64,000 bases of DNA from assembly GCA_964017065.1 (NCBI GenBank), contig OZ024784.1, forward strand, positions 10,459,152-10,523,151, in the 5' to 3' direction. Source of the stretch: Haliclona indistincta. Its lineage: Eukaryota > Porifera > Demospongiae > Haplosclerida > Chalinidae. Below, one piece after another: positions 24,901-39,900 of this stretch. The position numbers and the translations under genes are program-made. How positions within the stretch are numbered: the first letter of the stretch is position 1; the number at the start of each line of letters is the position of its first letter. The notes beneath the pieces are model-generated. The model had not been told where the DNA came from. It was given only the letters and a program-made list of their open reading frames with translations, and made no database searches.

Positions 24901-27900
24901 AGTATCATCCTCATATAATTGGAAAGAAAGGAACCAATGGTTTGTTACAACATGCATTATTATGATATGATACACTATGACTCATTGAAGGAAATTAAAT
25001 CAGTATAATAATTATATTCATTCCTTAGACCATCTGCCTTAAGTGCTTCGTTTGCTTAATTGCAGGTTTGATCTTAACACCTCAGGCGATAGATTGTCAA
25101 TGTCTACGAGATTTTGATCACCTTAGAAACCGAAATAGATGTCCTCGCGCTATGCGCTCGGGACGTCTACAAACATTGGTTCCCCGTAGACACTTCGTAT
25201 CCATCGTCTGTTCATAATGTGAAATGTACAATAATGCCCAGCACCAAATCTTGTGTTTCACTAATTTTATACATGAATCTCCATAGTACACATCTACCAT
25301 GTTTCTTTTATATCAACTAGACTGACCTTAGCTTCACTGCTCCTGGCTTTGCCTAATGCCTGCGATGCTGCAATATTAGCCATTGCAATAGCCATCCAAA
25401 ACCAATTCTCTAAACATCACTTCCAAAATAATTACACATTCCCACTTTGCTATTTGCTAAGTAGATTTGCACAGCGACAAAATTAATGTGGTTCTTTCTG
25501 CAGAAGTGGTTTTCTGATGGCCATTTTGCTAGTTTAATAGGTTTTGTGATATTATTCGCAATAGCCAGCCATGTAAAACACTGTAACTATTGATTGATAT
25601 ATTTTCTTTTGCCAGTAAATCAAATCAAGAAAGAAACCTGTACCTCCATCATCATACCATCTGATGAACTGAAGAGTGACTGTATCCGTATTGAGGGGGA
25701 TCCTAAGGGTGTGGCAGCTGCAAAGAAAATGATCATTGAGATGACAGCTAAATTGGTTAGGCATAGCAATAGCTGTGTATAATAAATACATGTACATGCA
25801 TTCATTGCTTTATTTTCTGTATTGTATGTTGGATTACCACTGCCGCTCGGCAGTGGTATATAGGGATGACCGCGAATTATAAACAATTTATTGACCTTCA
25901 TTGTGACTGCTAGATATGTTTGGCTGAAAAGATACTTTTGCAATACAACTTCTTTCTCACATTAATTATGACGGTTTTTAAATTGACACAAGACGTCTCC
26001 AGCTGTTGTGTACATTAAATTTCTAGATAGACTTGTCTGAAGATACAAAAATAACTGAACTAACCTAAGCTTCACTCGTTGATTATGACCCCAACAAGTG
26101 AGTGGCAGTTGACCGACCATGATTCTACAGCAAACATCACGACAGGTAGCAAAGGAGTATGAAAACTGTGTAGCTTGTGACAAAATAGTGAGAAGAGATC
26201 AGTATCTTGTTACTGTTAACATTCCATTTTTAGAGTGAAGTAGTGTCGTTTAACGTCAAAGCATGTACAGTACATGTAAGAAGCAAATGTGGTATCATAC
26301 TATCATGAATTGGTGTATTAATTATCATTGCCGATCGGCAATGATATGTAGGGATGACCTCGAATTAAGATGGCGGCTACTCATGTGTGAAAATGAGTTT
26401 TCGCACATATCTCTACTGTTATACATTTCTACTGCATTTTAACTATCTCTGAGGGAATCTGAAGTGTAAGCGCTCGTAGGAAGTCCATGAAAGTCGCCGG
26501 GACTGCTTGCTCGACGACGAAAATCAAGATGGCGACTCTCAGGGAGCAAGTTGCAGATCTTCGCTGTTTTAGCGTTTCTCGAGAATCCAGACATCTAGAA
26601 TTGATCAGGCGGTTGTTCTGAGCATGAAAATACCTTTGGCGAAGCTGCCAGACGTTTCTAAAGTGGTAAACTGAAATCGCCGCCCACGCGAATTGTTCAT
26701 CTTCTTTCTTCTTCTTCTTCTTCTTTCAACGAGCCTAGCGCTGTCCTGAGTGAACGAATCAATACCAAATCTGCACAATCGAACGTGTATATATCTGGAA
26801 TAGTGCACTTACTTCTTAGATAGGCATCAAACACTACAAGAAGCGAGTAATCCTTGAAAAACATAGTTTTTGGGCCGTTTTGGACTGAAGACGCCATTAA
26901 ATAATTAACCCTCTTGTCGCTCCATATCATTAACTCCGCCCACTTCAGTTTTGCAGCTATCTCGATCGATACTGCGTTTTGTCTTTGCTCTGGACGCTTC
27001 AGCGCGCAAGCCAGAGGTATGAAATTTGTCTAGAGCAGTACTATACCCTAAGTAACACCGAGGCTGTTCGTTAAAGCTTCAGATGGCGGGTTAAAACTGA
27101 CATACCCAGCCTGACGTGAACGGCACTGTAGGCTAGCTTACCGGCAGCAAGATTCTAGGTTCCTACACCACGCAGCATAAGTTGTAAAGGATTAGAAGCC
27201 TCTGTGAGTCTGATATTGACATCAACAACGTTCTACTAGGCGTGCTCCTACTATTAGGCTTGCAGCATCATGAGTTAATTGTCAGTATTAGTCTCTTCTT
27301 CATCCATTACTGTACTAAAAAGTATCATGGTGTCAAATCATACCTGGACTTGATATTTTGCTGTCTGCGTCCTCAACCTCTTTAACTATTTTAAACCTTT
27401 CATTGAATGATTGGTGATATTAAACATTATTTTAAACCACACTCCTTACTCTCAAGACCATGTTCACGTTCACATCTGCTAGACTAGTACTGACTGCATG
27501 CTGCTCACAGAGTTGTCAAAATGAAATAACATCTAACATAGAATACAACTAATAAGTTCAAACTGATAGTGATCAAAAAAGTAACAGGAACAAGTAAAGT
27601 AAAAAAGCTTTAAAAAAAAAAAAAAGTGTAGGGATGACTCTTAAAAAAGGAAAGGAACAAGATGGGATGATGCTTGCAAAAGTAAAAGTCCCAAGTATCC
27701 CTACATCAGTGGCTTGAAGGAGGACGCAGTCCGATGGAGTAATTGACGGTTGTAAATAACTAGAGGTATCTGTGTTTAGGAGGACGTAGCCCGATGAAGT
27801 AGTTGACAGATGTAAATAACTAGAGGTATCTGTGTTTGGAGGACGCAGTCCGATGAAGTAATTGACGGTTGTAAATAACTAGAGGTATCTGTGTTTTGGA

Positions 27901-30900
27901 GGACGCAGTCCGATGAAGTAGTTGACAGTTGTAAATAACTAGAGGTATCTGTGTTTTGGAGGATACAGTCCGATTAAGTAATTGACGGTTGTAAAGGTAT
28001 ATAGGAAGAGGAATCCGCATTTGTCAATTGCATGTCGTCATAGCAAGCCGCTGATGTAGGGATACTTGGGACTTTTACTTTTACAAGCATCATCCCATCT
28101 TGTTCCTTTACTTTTGCAAGCATCATCCCATCTTGTTCCTTTCCTTTTTTAAGAGTCATCCCTACACTTTTATTTTTTTTTATTTTTTAAAGCTTTTTTA
28201 CTTTACTTTAGTTTATTGAGTCGGAAGCTTTGAAGTCATGAGGGCATTCGTGTCAGTAAGATCCATAAAGACATTTGCTATGTAAAATACAGCACTTAAT
28301 TGGTGTGTTCTTAGATCATCTAGACTATGTAACTGGGGTAGAAAATGGGATGTTTCGCGTGAGTAGTCTGTAGTGCATGTTGCAATGCCACTGCTATTTG
28401 TATGTACTTTCAGTAGCCAGCTCAAAAGTACTAATAATTGATTGAGTAAAATTTGACGAGGTCACTGCACTTTAGGCTTCAATTCTGCTACTCACTGGCG
28501 AAAAAGAACACAAATTTGCGACCAGTAGTACAAGAGACACACGAGATATTCATGAGGGAATTGGTTGGCATTTACGAGGTTGAAATTCCAGCAAAATAAT
28601 TTAGTATTTGAAGGGTTGAGAAATTAGCCTGGATACGAGGCTAGCGTACTGTAGTTGATTAAAAAGGAACATCATCTACCATTCTTGTTTGTGCACATTC
28701 TCAAAGCAGTTGTACCACAAACGTTCTGCTTGTGCTTTTTATGTAATTTCCATTATGTATTACTCCATTATGCATAAATTATTCCATATTCTGTATTTGC
28801 AGGAAAATGAGTGCATTGAAACTGTGAAGATTGCTCAGAAGTGGCATGGATTGATCATTGGTCCCAATGGGGAGCACATGAAGGACATCAGAGATCGTTT
28901 TAGTAGTGTCCATGTGGCCTTCCCAGAGAAGGGAGAGCGATGTGATTCTGTCACTTTGCGAGGGCCAAAAGAGGAAGTACGGCAATGTGCTGCTCACCTA
29001 AAAAAACAAGCGGCAGATATTGTACGTTATGATATTATAACATATATCTTCATCACTTCATGTACATGTAGGTTACTACTAATTATCGTCAAGAAGTACA
29101 TGTGTTCAAGAAGTTTCATGGCAGTATCATTGGTAGAGGAGGAGCTACTCTTAGAAAGGTAAAATACTATGGATTGCATTAATTAAACATGATTGTCACC
29201 TTTAATAATGGAGTCCCATTTCAGTACTTGGAAGTGGCTATAGGGTATGGAAAATAGGTGAACTTTGAGTCTGCATACTAAAGCAATATTCTTGCATAAA
29301 TTTGATGAATTTGAGTGTACATGTAGCTAGAAATACTGGCTACAAATGCAGTTGTGATTTAAACTGATGCCAGAGTCATAGTACCAATACTGTTACCATG
29401 CTATCCTTCACAGATTCGTGAAGAGACTAACACTAAAATTGAGATGCCCAAAGAAGCCGCTCACAGTGATACAATAATCATCACTGGTGTCAAAGAGAAT
29501 GTTGAGAAAGCTCGCAGTCGTATTCTAGAGATTCAAAATCAAATGGTAAGTCTGTAAATTAAGTGAGTTTGAATAAGCACAAAAATTTGAGAAGCATCAC
29601 TGTTAGAAAAGTAATTAAATGCACCACCACTTTAAGCTACCAAGTACTTAAAGATTGCAGACGCTTTCTTCCTGTTGATGCTGTAGCCAAGAAATACAGC
29701 TGTTGAACACTCACTCAGCTGAAGACAGATGCGATAGAATCTGCTCAGTGTGAGTTTATATTCCAATCAAGTTGCGCTTCTCAGCACTGTAGCACTGTTC
29801 CGAGCTTGTTTCTACTTGCTCCAAGCTTTTCTTGTCAGTCTTTACTGTGTCAGCTAGGCCTGAAAATGATGGTTTATGAAATTTTGTTGTGGTCAACTAT
29901 TAACGCCCAACTGGTCTACAGCCAATGCAATGCTCTTCGATATAACCCCACCCATCCGTGTTTGACTGCACCCACTATTTTGCTAGTACAAATGAATTCG
30001 CCAGTCCAAACAGTTTTCCAGTAGCGAGGTACGGAGGTGTTCAGATTAGCAGTCTATTGTAGTTGAAAACTACCATTGACTATTTCGGGTACCATCATTG
30101 CTATGGAAGAATTTACAATATCTAACTATGAGATTCCTAGCTTCGTGTCCAGGCCGGTTTTTTCTGTTTGCGCATGTGTCTGATATTATTGTACGTTTCT
30201 CCGTGTTACTTGGCTAGCCACGTGGTGTAGATGTTGCATAGTGAACTTTTGTGAGGCCGAAGTTTAGCTGATTTGTGTCTAGTACATGACGTTGTATGCC
30301 AGAAATAGTAAGCATCACGCTAGTCTAGTGCGCTATGATCCTTTCCCGTAAAACGAAAAAGGGTCTGTGTCTAGCCAGACTAGCAAGATAATTAATTCAA
30401 TCGGTAATTATTGCGTCAACTATCTAAGACGAGAATTGGTAGTAGATTGGCTATCATGTATTATTCTGTTTAGATCAGTTTGGAGTTCTTCAAACTGCTT
30501 CTGCAGTTCTTGTACGCGCACCAGCCAACGGTTGCTTCTTCCAAATCAATTCGACTATCCTCCCAATATCCGTGCTGTTCTCGCACCTATCTTTCAGCGT
30601 AGAACCACAGTATCCACATGAACAGATCGCTGCCATCATTCGCCGTAGTCAGTGCTCATGTGACAATCAGATTTCATTGGTTGACGCAATAATTACCGTG
30701 AATAATGTTAACCAAAATTTGGGTAATGAACTAGTTATCTTGTGAGTTTGGCTAGGCCCTCTCCCGCATCGGACCCGCCTTTTTGTTTTGCGGAGAGGGT
30801 CATAGCGCACTAGACTAGAATTATGCTAAAAATCTGGGCAAGTAAAGCATGCACGTGTTTCTTAATTACGCACATGCGCCTGCAATGGACCCGACTCACA

Positions 30901-33900
30901 TTGATCCAGGTCGAGTTCGGACGCATGCTACGCCTTACCTGAAATGAATTCCCGCTGTTAATTCAAAGCTTCCGACTCAGTGAATTATCAATGAGTGGTC
31001 TAAGTATAATTTTATGACCACATTTGCATAAGGATACATCTGTTTGCTTGTATAGGCTACAGTGATGGAAGTGACAATTCAAATTCCACACCACATGCAC
31101 ATTGCCATTATTGGCACCAAGGGGAAGTTGATTCGATCAGTAATGGAAGAATGTGGAGGAGTAAGAATTCATTTTCCTCAGCAAGGAAACCTATCTGATG
31201 ATGTCCATATCCAAGGGCCCAAAGATGATGTGGAAAAAGCTAAGGCTCGCTTGTTGGAACTTGCTGACAAACATGTATGTTGCCACTCTTGAGAAAAAAA
31301 TTTACTTTGTATCCGCGCTTTGTGGATAATTTGCATGGGCATTTCCTCATTCCTACTGTCTTCACTCTGTCATTCCTTTAACCCTTTAGCTACTGAACTA
31401 TTTTCACAAAAATTAATAATAAAGACTTTTAAAATTGACTAAACCCAGCTTACTGTTTGTGTGTAGCCAGAAGCCGATGAGTATCAATTAAAAGGAGTTT
31501 ACTGTCACTTGGAGTCATAATTATTTCAAGTGTCCTGGGCAAAGAGCCGAAGACCACATTAATAAGACTAGCAGACTAGCAGTGGCAATCGAGCTACAAA
31601 TAATAATTATTAGCACTTGACATTTATGATGTCTGAGCCAATTATGACCTCTATAAGCATTAATAGTGGTTAAAGAGTAGTTGACACAGGAGGTTATTGA
31701 ACACTTGAATTGCAGTGTAACTGATACTCTTCAGCGTCAATGTGTTTCGCATTCGATGTGCATTTGTTGTGTTCACATGAATGCGCATTATTTCGATTCG
31801 AATTCACATCCGGAGATATATTGAAGTGGATCGGAAGCAAATTGCAATTTGGCGCGTAGGCATACGCTTGTAGACACACGGCAGAACAAGGCGCCTCACA
31901 GCCCAAAAGCTTCGTTGTTAAAAATCTGATGCTACAAAAGCGTTCGTTAAAAGCTGGAGAGAACACTGTGTCTTTTTGACCGATCAAGTGACTGCACAAT
32001 CTGCATCCAATGCGCTAACATGTGAACGCGATCAATGAGCATTGAACTGGATTATATGTAAAATTAACTTAAATACGCATCCAAACAGCCTCCATGTGAA
32101 AGAGCCTTATGTATTCTGTTAGGTGATGACCAAGTACACCACTGAGTTGCGCTGTAAACCTGAATATCATCGGTTTTTAATTGGACGAGGTGGAGCTAAT
32201 ATTCGCCAGGTAAGCATATTTTATGTTCACTAGCTATACGTATAGATTGTCCAATAGACTCAGATGTTTATTCTAATGTTTATTCATGAGATGGGGGCAC
32301 AGGTACCCATTAAGGGTGCTCAACACTAATTAATATTCATAAGGCGGTCAGTATTTGTGAATATCATTATGTGGTTGTGAATATCGTCACACGGTTGTGA
32401 ATATCATTTCGCGCTTTGTAGTATGCTGTACTTCGTGTACGCGCAGAGAAAGCACAAAACAGTATAAAACTCGGGCATGAAGCACTGGAGTACGTTTATA
32501 CAGCGCCAAGATCGTCACCTACACGTGGCCAACACTGTAACGGAGAGTTTTTTCGAATTGCGTACTCAACAGCCAAGATAAGTTACGTAAGTACTGTTAG
32601 TCGCTGCTGTATTGCCAAAAGCTCTCCGTTACTGTATTCCTCGTGTCGAAATACCCACAGAAACTTGGTTTCAGCAATCTGGGACGCACAGTAAAAAAGT
32701 CTTTTAGACATGTAGGCGTGGTTTTTGTCGCGCCTCTGACGACCCGTCAACGTAAGCTACCTCGCTGAAACTTGTTATGCAAGCTGTACTTCCAGTGGTA
32801 GTGCTGTTCTGCTAGCGATGTGTTCGTAGCAGCTTTATAACACGAAAATCTAGCCCATAGCAACGGCGCCGCCTTATGAATATTAATTAGTGTTGAGCAC
32901 CCTTAAGGTGGCAGTGTACTGTGTGGGTGTGGCTATGCTAGTTTCAGAAAACAACTCGCTGTCCAGCCATAAGACAAAATTTAGTGCCAAAACAAGTGAC
33001 ATGTCGAGAAGATAGGTAAAAAAGCTGTTTGCAAGTAATTCGAAAGCACCTCATACAATCGCAAGCCTGCATACAGCCTGTCCAGATCGACGTTTTATTA
33101 ACCAAGAATCTCACCATGTGAGTCTTCGATCACAGCACAGCAGTGTTTAAACAGTATTCCTGAGGGTGACACGAAAAGTTTTTGCAGTGTATTTTTTATG
33201 AAGATGCAAAATACCGCACGACAAGGCATTGTGTTGCACTAAAAACTACGTGTTTTTGAACAATGCTTGTCGATCTTTGAAAAATCTGTGTCGCCCTCTG
33301 TATAGCAATAAAGGAAGCATAATTATCATGGAACATTGAGTAGAAAATCAATGCTCAGAATAAGATTTTTGGTTATTGTACAATTGCCATTACATTGGCC
33401 ACAGCTGTGAATATCATTATTCGCATAAACAGTACTGCCACCTAAAAACATTGAGGATGCTGACTCTTCATTTAAGTGGATGGTAATAATAAGTGAATGT
33501 TTTTGAGGCACAACTGTGACTGAACTAGATGCAGTCCTGGCAGTTTAGTATACTGTCAACCAGCTAAGCATTTCTTTGTGTGCGCTGTTGTTTTGCACTG
33601 TTCCCAGGCTATGGCATTGTGGTTTAGCAAGGTAAGTTGTGTGGGCAGCAATTTTGATTTTTCTAATATAAAAGTGTCTGTAGTATCTTTAATGCCTTAA
33701 TTACCATGTGACTCAGATTGTCCTGAATGTGTCACTTTCCCTGGCATTAAATCACCTAAAGCACACTTTTCTGTGCCTTAAGTCGAATAACGCTCATTTG
33801 TCGGCACACCAGTCTAGCACAAGAATTCCGAGACCACGTGATGAGCACATTTAGACCACTCTGGGCATGCCATTCATGGTCTTGAACGCTGATAATCCAC

Positions 33901-36900
33901 TTCGGCTTGTGCATTACACACATTCTCAACCGTTTTGGCCACGCCCCTCATGCTTTAAATCATGCAATGCATAGCCCAGAATGGTTTAAATATTTCTTAA
34001 GCTTAGAAAGTATAGCATAGCCAAGAAGTTTGAAGTACAGAGAGCCAAAATGGCTCAAAATTTGCTATTTTCTTATCTTGAAATTAATGCAGTTATTTAA
34101 GAATTTACTAAATTTTCAAGCCCAACCTCCTCCCAATAAATCTAGAAATTTCATGTGTGGCAACTATCTAGGTTGCCCGGTTTATAGCTATGCTAAGTCT
34201 AGTAGCCGTCAAGTTGCACCTTAACTTCTAGCCAGTAAGTCTTCTGAGCAGAACCAGAACTCTATGTCAGTTCTTCCATGGTTCTCCTTCGAATAGTGTA
34301 TTCATTACGGTGGCCCTAAAGGTCGGCTCTCGCGACTCATGCCCTCGTCCCTCACGAACGTTCTCTCCTCCCTCACAAATGTTCTCTCATCCCTCAGGAA
34401 TGTTCTCTCGTCCCTCAGGAATGTTCTCTCGTCCCTCACGAATGTTCTCTCACGAATGTTTCTCGAAAGTTATTAAAGCGAGTATTAAGGTTATGGGATA
34501 CCACGCCTACCACGAGCAAGTAGCTTGCAATTGCTAGCTAGGAATGGTTGCCTGAGAAAAAACACTTGTAGCATCGCGTGTGTTGGTTTGGCTGGACAAA
34601 GCATTGCATATCCAGTCAGAGCAAAGACTGCACTTTGTCGTTTGCAAAAGCGACGGCTCGACTCGTTACCATAGTGCAACGAGCAGTTTCGTCGACCGTA
34701 AAAGTCGAAATCTCGTTGTGGGAATTCTGTAGCACGACTAGACTTGGCATGTAGCTAGACTGCTCAGTTATATATCTAGGGATGAATGGATCCATTTTTC
34801 GATATCAGCTTTAGTTGCCGAGTTATGTTTACGCACATACTCGAAAAGCTTGTCAAGGTTAATTCTCGAGTGTATGCGTGAACATAACTCGGCAACTAAA
34901 GCTGATATCGAAAAATGGATCCATTCATCCCTAGATATATAACTGAGCAGTCTAGCTACATGCCAAGTCTAGTCGTGCTACAGAATTCCCACAACGAGAT
35001 TTCGACTTTTACGGTTGACGAAACTGCTCGTTGCACTATGGTAACGAGTCGAGCCGTCGCTTTTGCAAACGACAAAGTGCAGTCTTTGCTCTGACTGGAT
35101 ATGCAATGCTTTGTCCAGCCAATCCAACACACGCGATGCTACAAGTGTTTTTTCTCAGGCAACCATTCCTAGCTAGCAATTGCAAGCTACTTGCTCGTGG
35201 TAGGCGTGGTATCCCTTAACCTTAATACTCACTTTAATAACTTTCGAGAAACGTTCGTGAGAGAACATTCGTGAGGGACGAGAGAACATTCGTGAGGGAC
35301 GAGAGAACATTCCTGAGGGATGAGAGAACATTCCTGAGGGAGGAGAGAACGTTCGTGAGGGACGAGGGCATGAGTCGCGAGAGCCGACCTTTAGGGCCAC
35401 CGTAATTCATAGTAGAAAAAAACCACTAGGTAGCTTCAATTGTAATTTGTCCTTGCATTCATTACAGAAAATACACAGTATTGTGCTTATCATAAGTGTT
35501 GATCTACTGATTAGGTACGAGACCAGTTCGATGCTCGGGTAATCTTTCCTCAGAAGGGCAGTGATGATGAAGCTGAAGTAATTACCATCATTGGACGTAA
35601 AGAGAATGCGGAGGCTGCCAAGGCTCATCTGCAGAAGCTAATTGAAGATCTGGTTAGTGAGTAAATAATTGTGTTTAGCATTATACAGTACATGCTCATG
35701 CTTTAATATTATGTATAAATAATATTGTTTTCTTCTTTCAGGACAAAGTAGTAGAAATTGAGGTATTTGTGGAGCGCAAATACCATCGTCATTTCATTCA
35801 ACGAAGAGGACAAGTAAGGAATAGTTGCCATTACTTGCTGCATACAACTTATACTGCCATTTATTAGCGATGCACGGTAGTGTCTCTGGCCCTATGTAGG
35901 ATGGACAAAAACAAGATGGCAGCTACAATAATGCATGTATTAGTGTTCAATGCTGATATTTCACTTGGTGGTGAAATGTACACGTCTAAGGACACTTAGA
36001 TATGCTTTCTGGGGTTGCCCCAACTGTACAGTAGCACAGAGATTGCTCGGACACGTTGCTAAAATGACAAACCTGGAAGCGGTGAAAATCGAGTTTCATC
36101 ATCTTCCTTTTCTTTTTCTTCAGTGCGCCTAGAGCCTTAATGTGAGCAGCGCCCAGAACAAAACACCCACAAACAGATGTGAAATTCTCCTGGCAGGTGC
36201 CTTTTGAACTTAGGTTTTAGTGAAATTGTGATATGAATTCTACGATTTCTCAATCACAATCCGTTGTCAGCTAAGTGTTAGACGCCATCTTGTGATTGCG
36301 CAATGCGCACGTGACCAGTCACTCGTCGCTGTATAGTGAGCACATATTGTAGTCTTGAGTCTTCGAAGAACTAGTCAGCAACTAATTCGTGTAGGATCAT
36401 TGCTTGCTAGGCAACAGTAGTAGTGGATTGTCTGCAGAAGTGGGTGGGGCTCATATATGCAGAGCTCGAGGTAGAGTCAAAAGTCTTCAGAAACAGCTCA
36501 GCGACTAAGCTTGTGTAGTATCTGCAGCTGCTCCTTGCCAGGTAACAGTGGTACAGAAGTCTCAGCTGGAGTAGGAGTGTGGCTAGCCTGGCCGCTGCCC
36601 CTCCCCACCTATTGAGTGGGTGGTGGACGGCGTGTAGGGTCTAGCAAACATTGCCATTCATAGTTTCCCAACCGACCAATCAGATTCTACTGCTCAAGAT
36701 CTTGAGCAGTAATATTCATGGATCGTGGGCTGGGTTTGATCGCGAATAATATTACAGGCTATGACAGAACAGCTACGGTGGCTAACAGTCGTGCTGTTGA
36801 CGATGCTATCGAAATATTCTACCGTGATTCAAGCATAGATGGCTTATACCAGCGCAGTGTGCAGCAATTCATGCGGTACAATGGCATTGAGGAATCCCAG

Positions 36901-39900
36901 CTTATATACACGATTAATATTCATATAAAATAGATGAATGGCAATGTTTGCTAGACCCTACACGCCGTCCACCACCCACTCAATAGGCGGGGAGGCCAGC
37001 GGCCAGACTAGGGTATGGCTCGTATGCAGAGCATGCTTGGGGAGCCAGTGTCGGATTTACAAATTGTGGGCCCAGGGGCTACTTTGTTAAGGGGCTCTAT
37101 AAAATTATGGGGCATGAAAAAATTATTAAAATTTGATTTTATGTCTCTTTATAGTAACAAATGTTTTAACAATGTCATCAAAGTTAATTGTCTGTAGTAG
37201 ATCACTTTCGATTGCCATTAGTGACAAGGCATTTAGTCGCTCTTGCACCATACATGTTCTCTTTTCATTCTTGATTAGTTTAAGCTTTGAAAGTGATCTC
37301 TCTCCAGTTGCATTAGTCATCATCAAACACAGATTATTTTAAACGCAACTGCAACATTAGGAAATGCAGATTCCTGATCATGCTCTATCAGGAGTTGTTA
37401 CAAAGTCTTTACTGTTATTTTGAAGTGTCGCAAACCCACAATGTTCAGCCAATCGGTACAAGTCTGTTATAAAGTCATCCACTGACTCTTCTTCGGCTTG
37501 AGCACGTTGGTTGAACCTAGCGCGTTCATATATCACGTTTCGGCGTTTGACGAAGTGCCCCTTGAACTTCTCTTTCACTACATGTATGTCATATTTCTCT
37601 GCATCGGTGTCAGACAGATTAAACGAGATGAGGATATCTTCAGCTTTATCTCCCATTGAATATACCAAGGTGTTTACCTGCTTCTTCTTAGGCTTCTCAG
37701 CAAGACCCGACGCCACTCGAAAGCGCTCAAAACACCTGATCCATTTTTCCCAATCTGGGTGCTGAAAGTTGAACAGCTCTACTCCGGGAACTATGGTACG
37801 GCGCCATCTCTGTCACCATGTAGTAGCTAGTGACTACCAAAGAGTGTTATCATTACAGTATGTCAGTACAGAGAATGATTACATAATAACACATGGTCCT
37901 ATTCAGAGGTGTCCGTAAATATACTAACTACTGCATTACGACCTCCTCGCCACACTTGCACGTCAGGGTGGTATGACAATATGTCTAGTTGACGGCAGAC
38001 ACCTTCTGATGGCAAAAGCTGCTCAGGTGCATCCATCTTGATATACACTGGTGTCATGATGGATCTGTCGTCTAAAGCAATTTCGAGGTCCATGCGTCCA
38101 TCGAGTTGGAAAGGTCTCGTGTCATACGAGTAAGCAGCGACTTTGTCAATATTTTTGAAGTTCCTTTTTCGCAGTCAAACAGCGACTTTTTGAACATATT
38201 GGCGCCAATGATTGTGATTTCTGCTCCTGAGTCAATCAGTCCATAGATGGGACTCCTTGATCCACTGTCAGATCTTTAATTACAGAGCAAGGCTAAAAAA
38301 GAATAAACCATGCCCAATATAATAATCACAGAAAAAACAAATCAATATAAACTAATATAATAGCATCAGCATGAATAATTATAATAATATACAATGATAA
38401 ATATATAAGTCAAGCTCACACAGAGTAGTTGAAATAATGGTTATGTCCAACATCAACACGAACAATCCTTCATCAGAATCTGAAGAGGAGAAAAGATACG
38501 AAACAGGAGATGGCTTTGTGTGCTCACTCTGGTCCTGCTCATCCTTAAAAGAACCTTCTTGTTTCTGGTTCATTGTTGCTGTTGTCCATCACTCTCAGTC
38601 TTTCTGACATTGCAATTGCGAGCTAGATGTCCGTCGCCATCACACTAGTAGCATCGCCTTGGTTCTTTCAACGAAGAGGGCTGTCCTCTTACGTGAGTCT
38701 GTAGGTTGCTCTGACTTGACTTGTTGAGGTTTACTCGAATAGAATCCAGGTTTTCGTTATCCAATCACGAGGTATAGCAGCCTGGTAGTATTGCTGTCGT
38801 CATAGCAGTTCAGCTTGTCTCTTTTCCTCATTCTTAGGAGCTAGTGTCAGCTCAACATAGTCCCTTGCTCCAGAGACTGCCGGACTCTTCATCAGTGAAT
38901 AGCTCAATCCTTCTTGCAGCTGACAATACAACAGTGTGGAACGAGTCTCTGCTGACATCGGATCTCTTCCATAGGCCAACTGAATGTGCGTTCTAGACGG
39001 CACAATAAGTCAGAAACAGTCTCTCCTTGAGCTCGAGTCAAGTGTCTAAAGTCTTGAGCAGCAAATGATCGGGCACCTGGTTCCAGCCTGCTCTTGAGTC
39101 CCTGGACTGCTTCTTCCCAAGAGCTCTTCACTGAATGGCCCATCAAGTTCTACTCTTGCAGGGCTCTACCATGTAAGTGACCAGCTAGCTGTAACAGTAG
39201 CTCCTCTGGAGTCCAGTCGTTCCACTGGCCTGCTCGTTCTAGTGTTGGGGGCCAGCCTTCTAGCTGCTGTCATCCATCATCAGGCGAGTGTCCACACTAG
39301 TTGCTGAAGAGCTGGCAGACGTCTGGAATTGGGCAGATCTGGAAGTTGGGCGGAATCATGTTGTTGCATAAGTGATTGCAAATCTGGAAGAGAGGGAACA
39401 CTTGTAGACGCGGATGCACCATCGAGATAGAGAAGGAGAAGAAGAACATGAGGGTGCATGTACATGTGTGCTAGAATGGAGTGGATACTGTTGTTGGGCT
39501 GCATCCTGCTCTGCTCGAGCCTCACTGATTCTGGATACCTGCGCGTCCATGGCAGCTAACTCTGCTTCTCTCTCAGCCAACTCAGCATCTAGCGCTTGCA
39601 CTCTCCTGCAGTTTTCTCTCCATGATCATCGATTCCTGATTTGCTCCTCCTCTAGCTGCAACCCCAGTTGTGTTAGGTGCGCTCAGTGGTGTGTTCTAGA
39701 TGGTCTTGTTGTCCGCGCAAATTAGCTCTTCTGCACAATTGCATGTGTCAGGTCTCGGTCTTGTCCATGGTTTTCTTGATGGTCTCCAACACACCCGCCT
39801 CGTCCATTATTTACACTGTTAGCTCAGTCACCACTCTTAGCTCAGTCACCACTCGCCTCTGTTCTTCAACAACCACCTGAAAATTCTCAGGCTCACGTTC

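Larger units (their letters stand above)
25756..28802 (+). other. Vigilin intron between KH6 and KH7
   Basis: It holds two short palindromes with shared flanks (25835-25858 and 26324-26347) and a fold-back element with 60-bp tandem repeats (27592-28208). 26400-27590 has CG-richer patches and a CTT run near 26702-26725, but no supported exon. Confidence 0.5.

Noticed and set aside
34310..35400. Paired open frames with repeated FSRPSGM-type peptides
   Set aside because: They arise from 20-bp tandem units in the arms of the 1.1-kb palindrome and occur identically on both strands.
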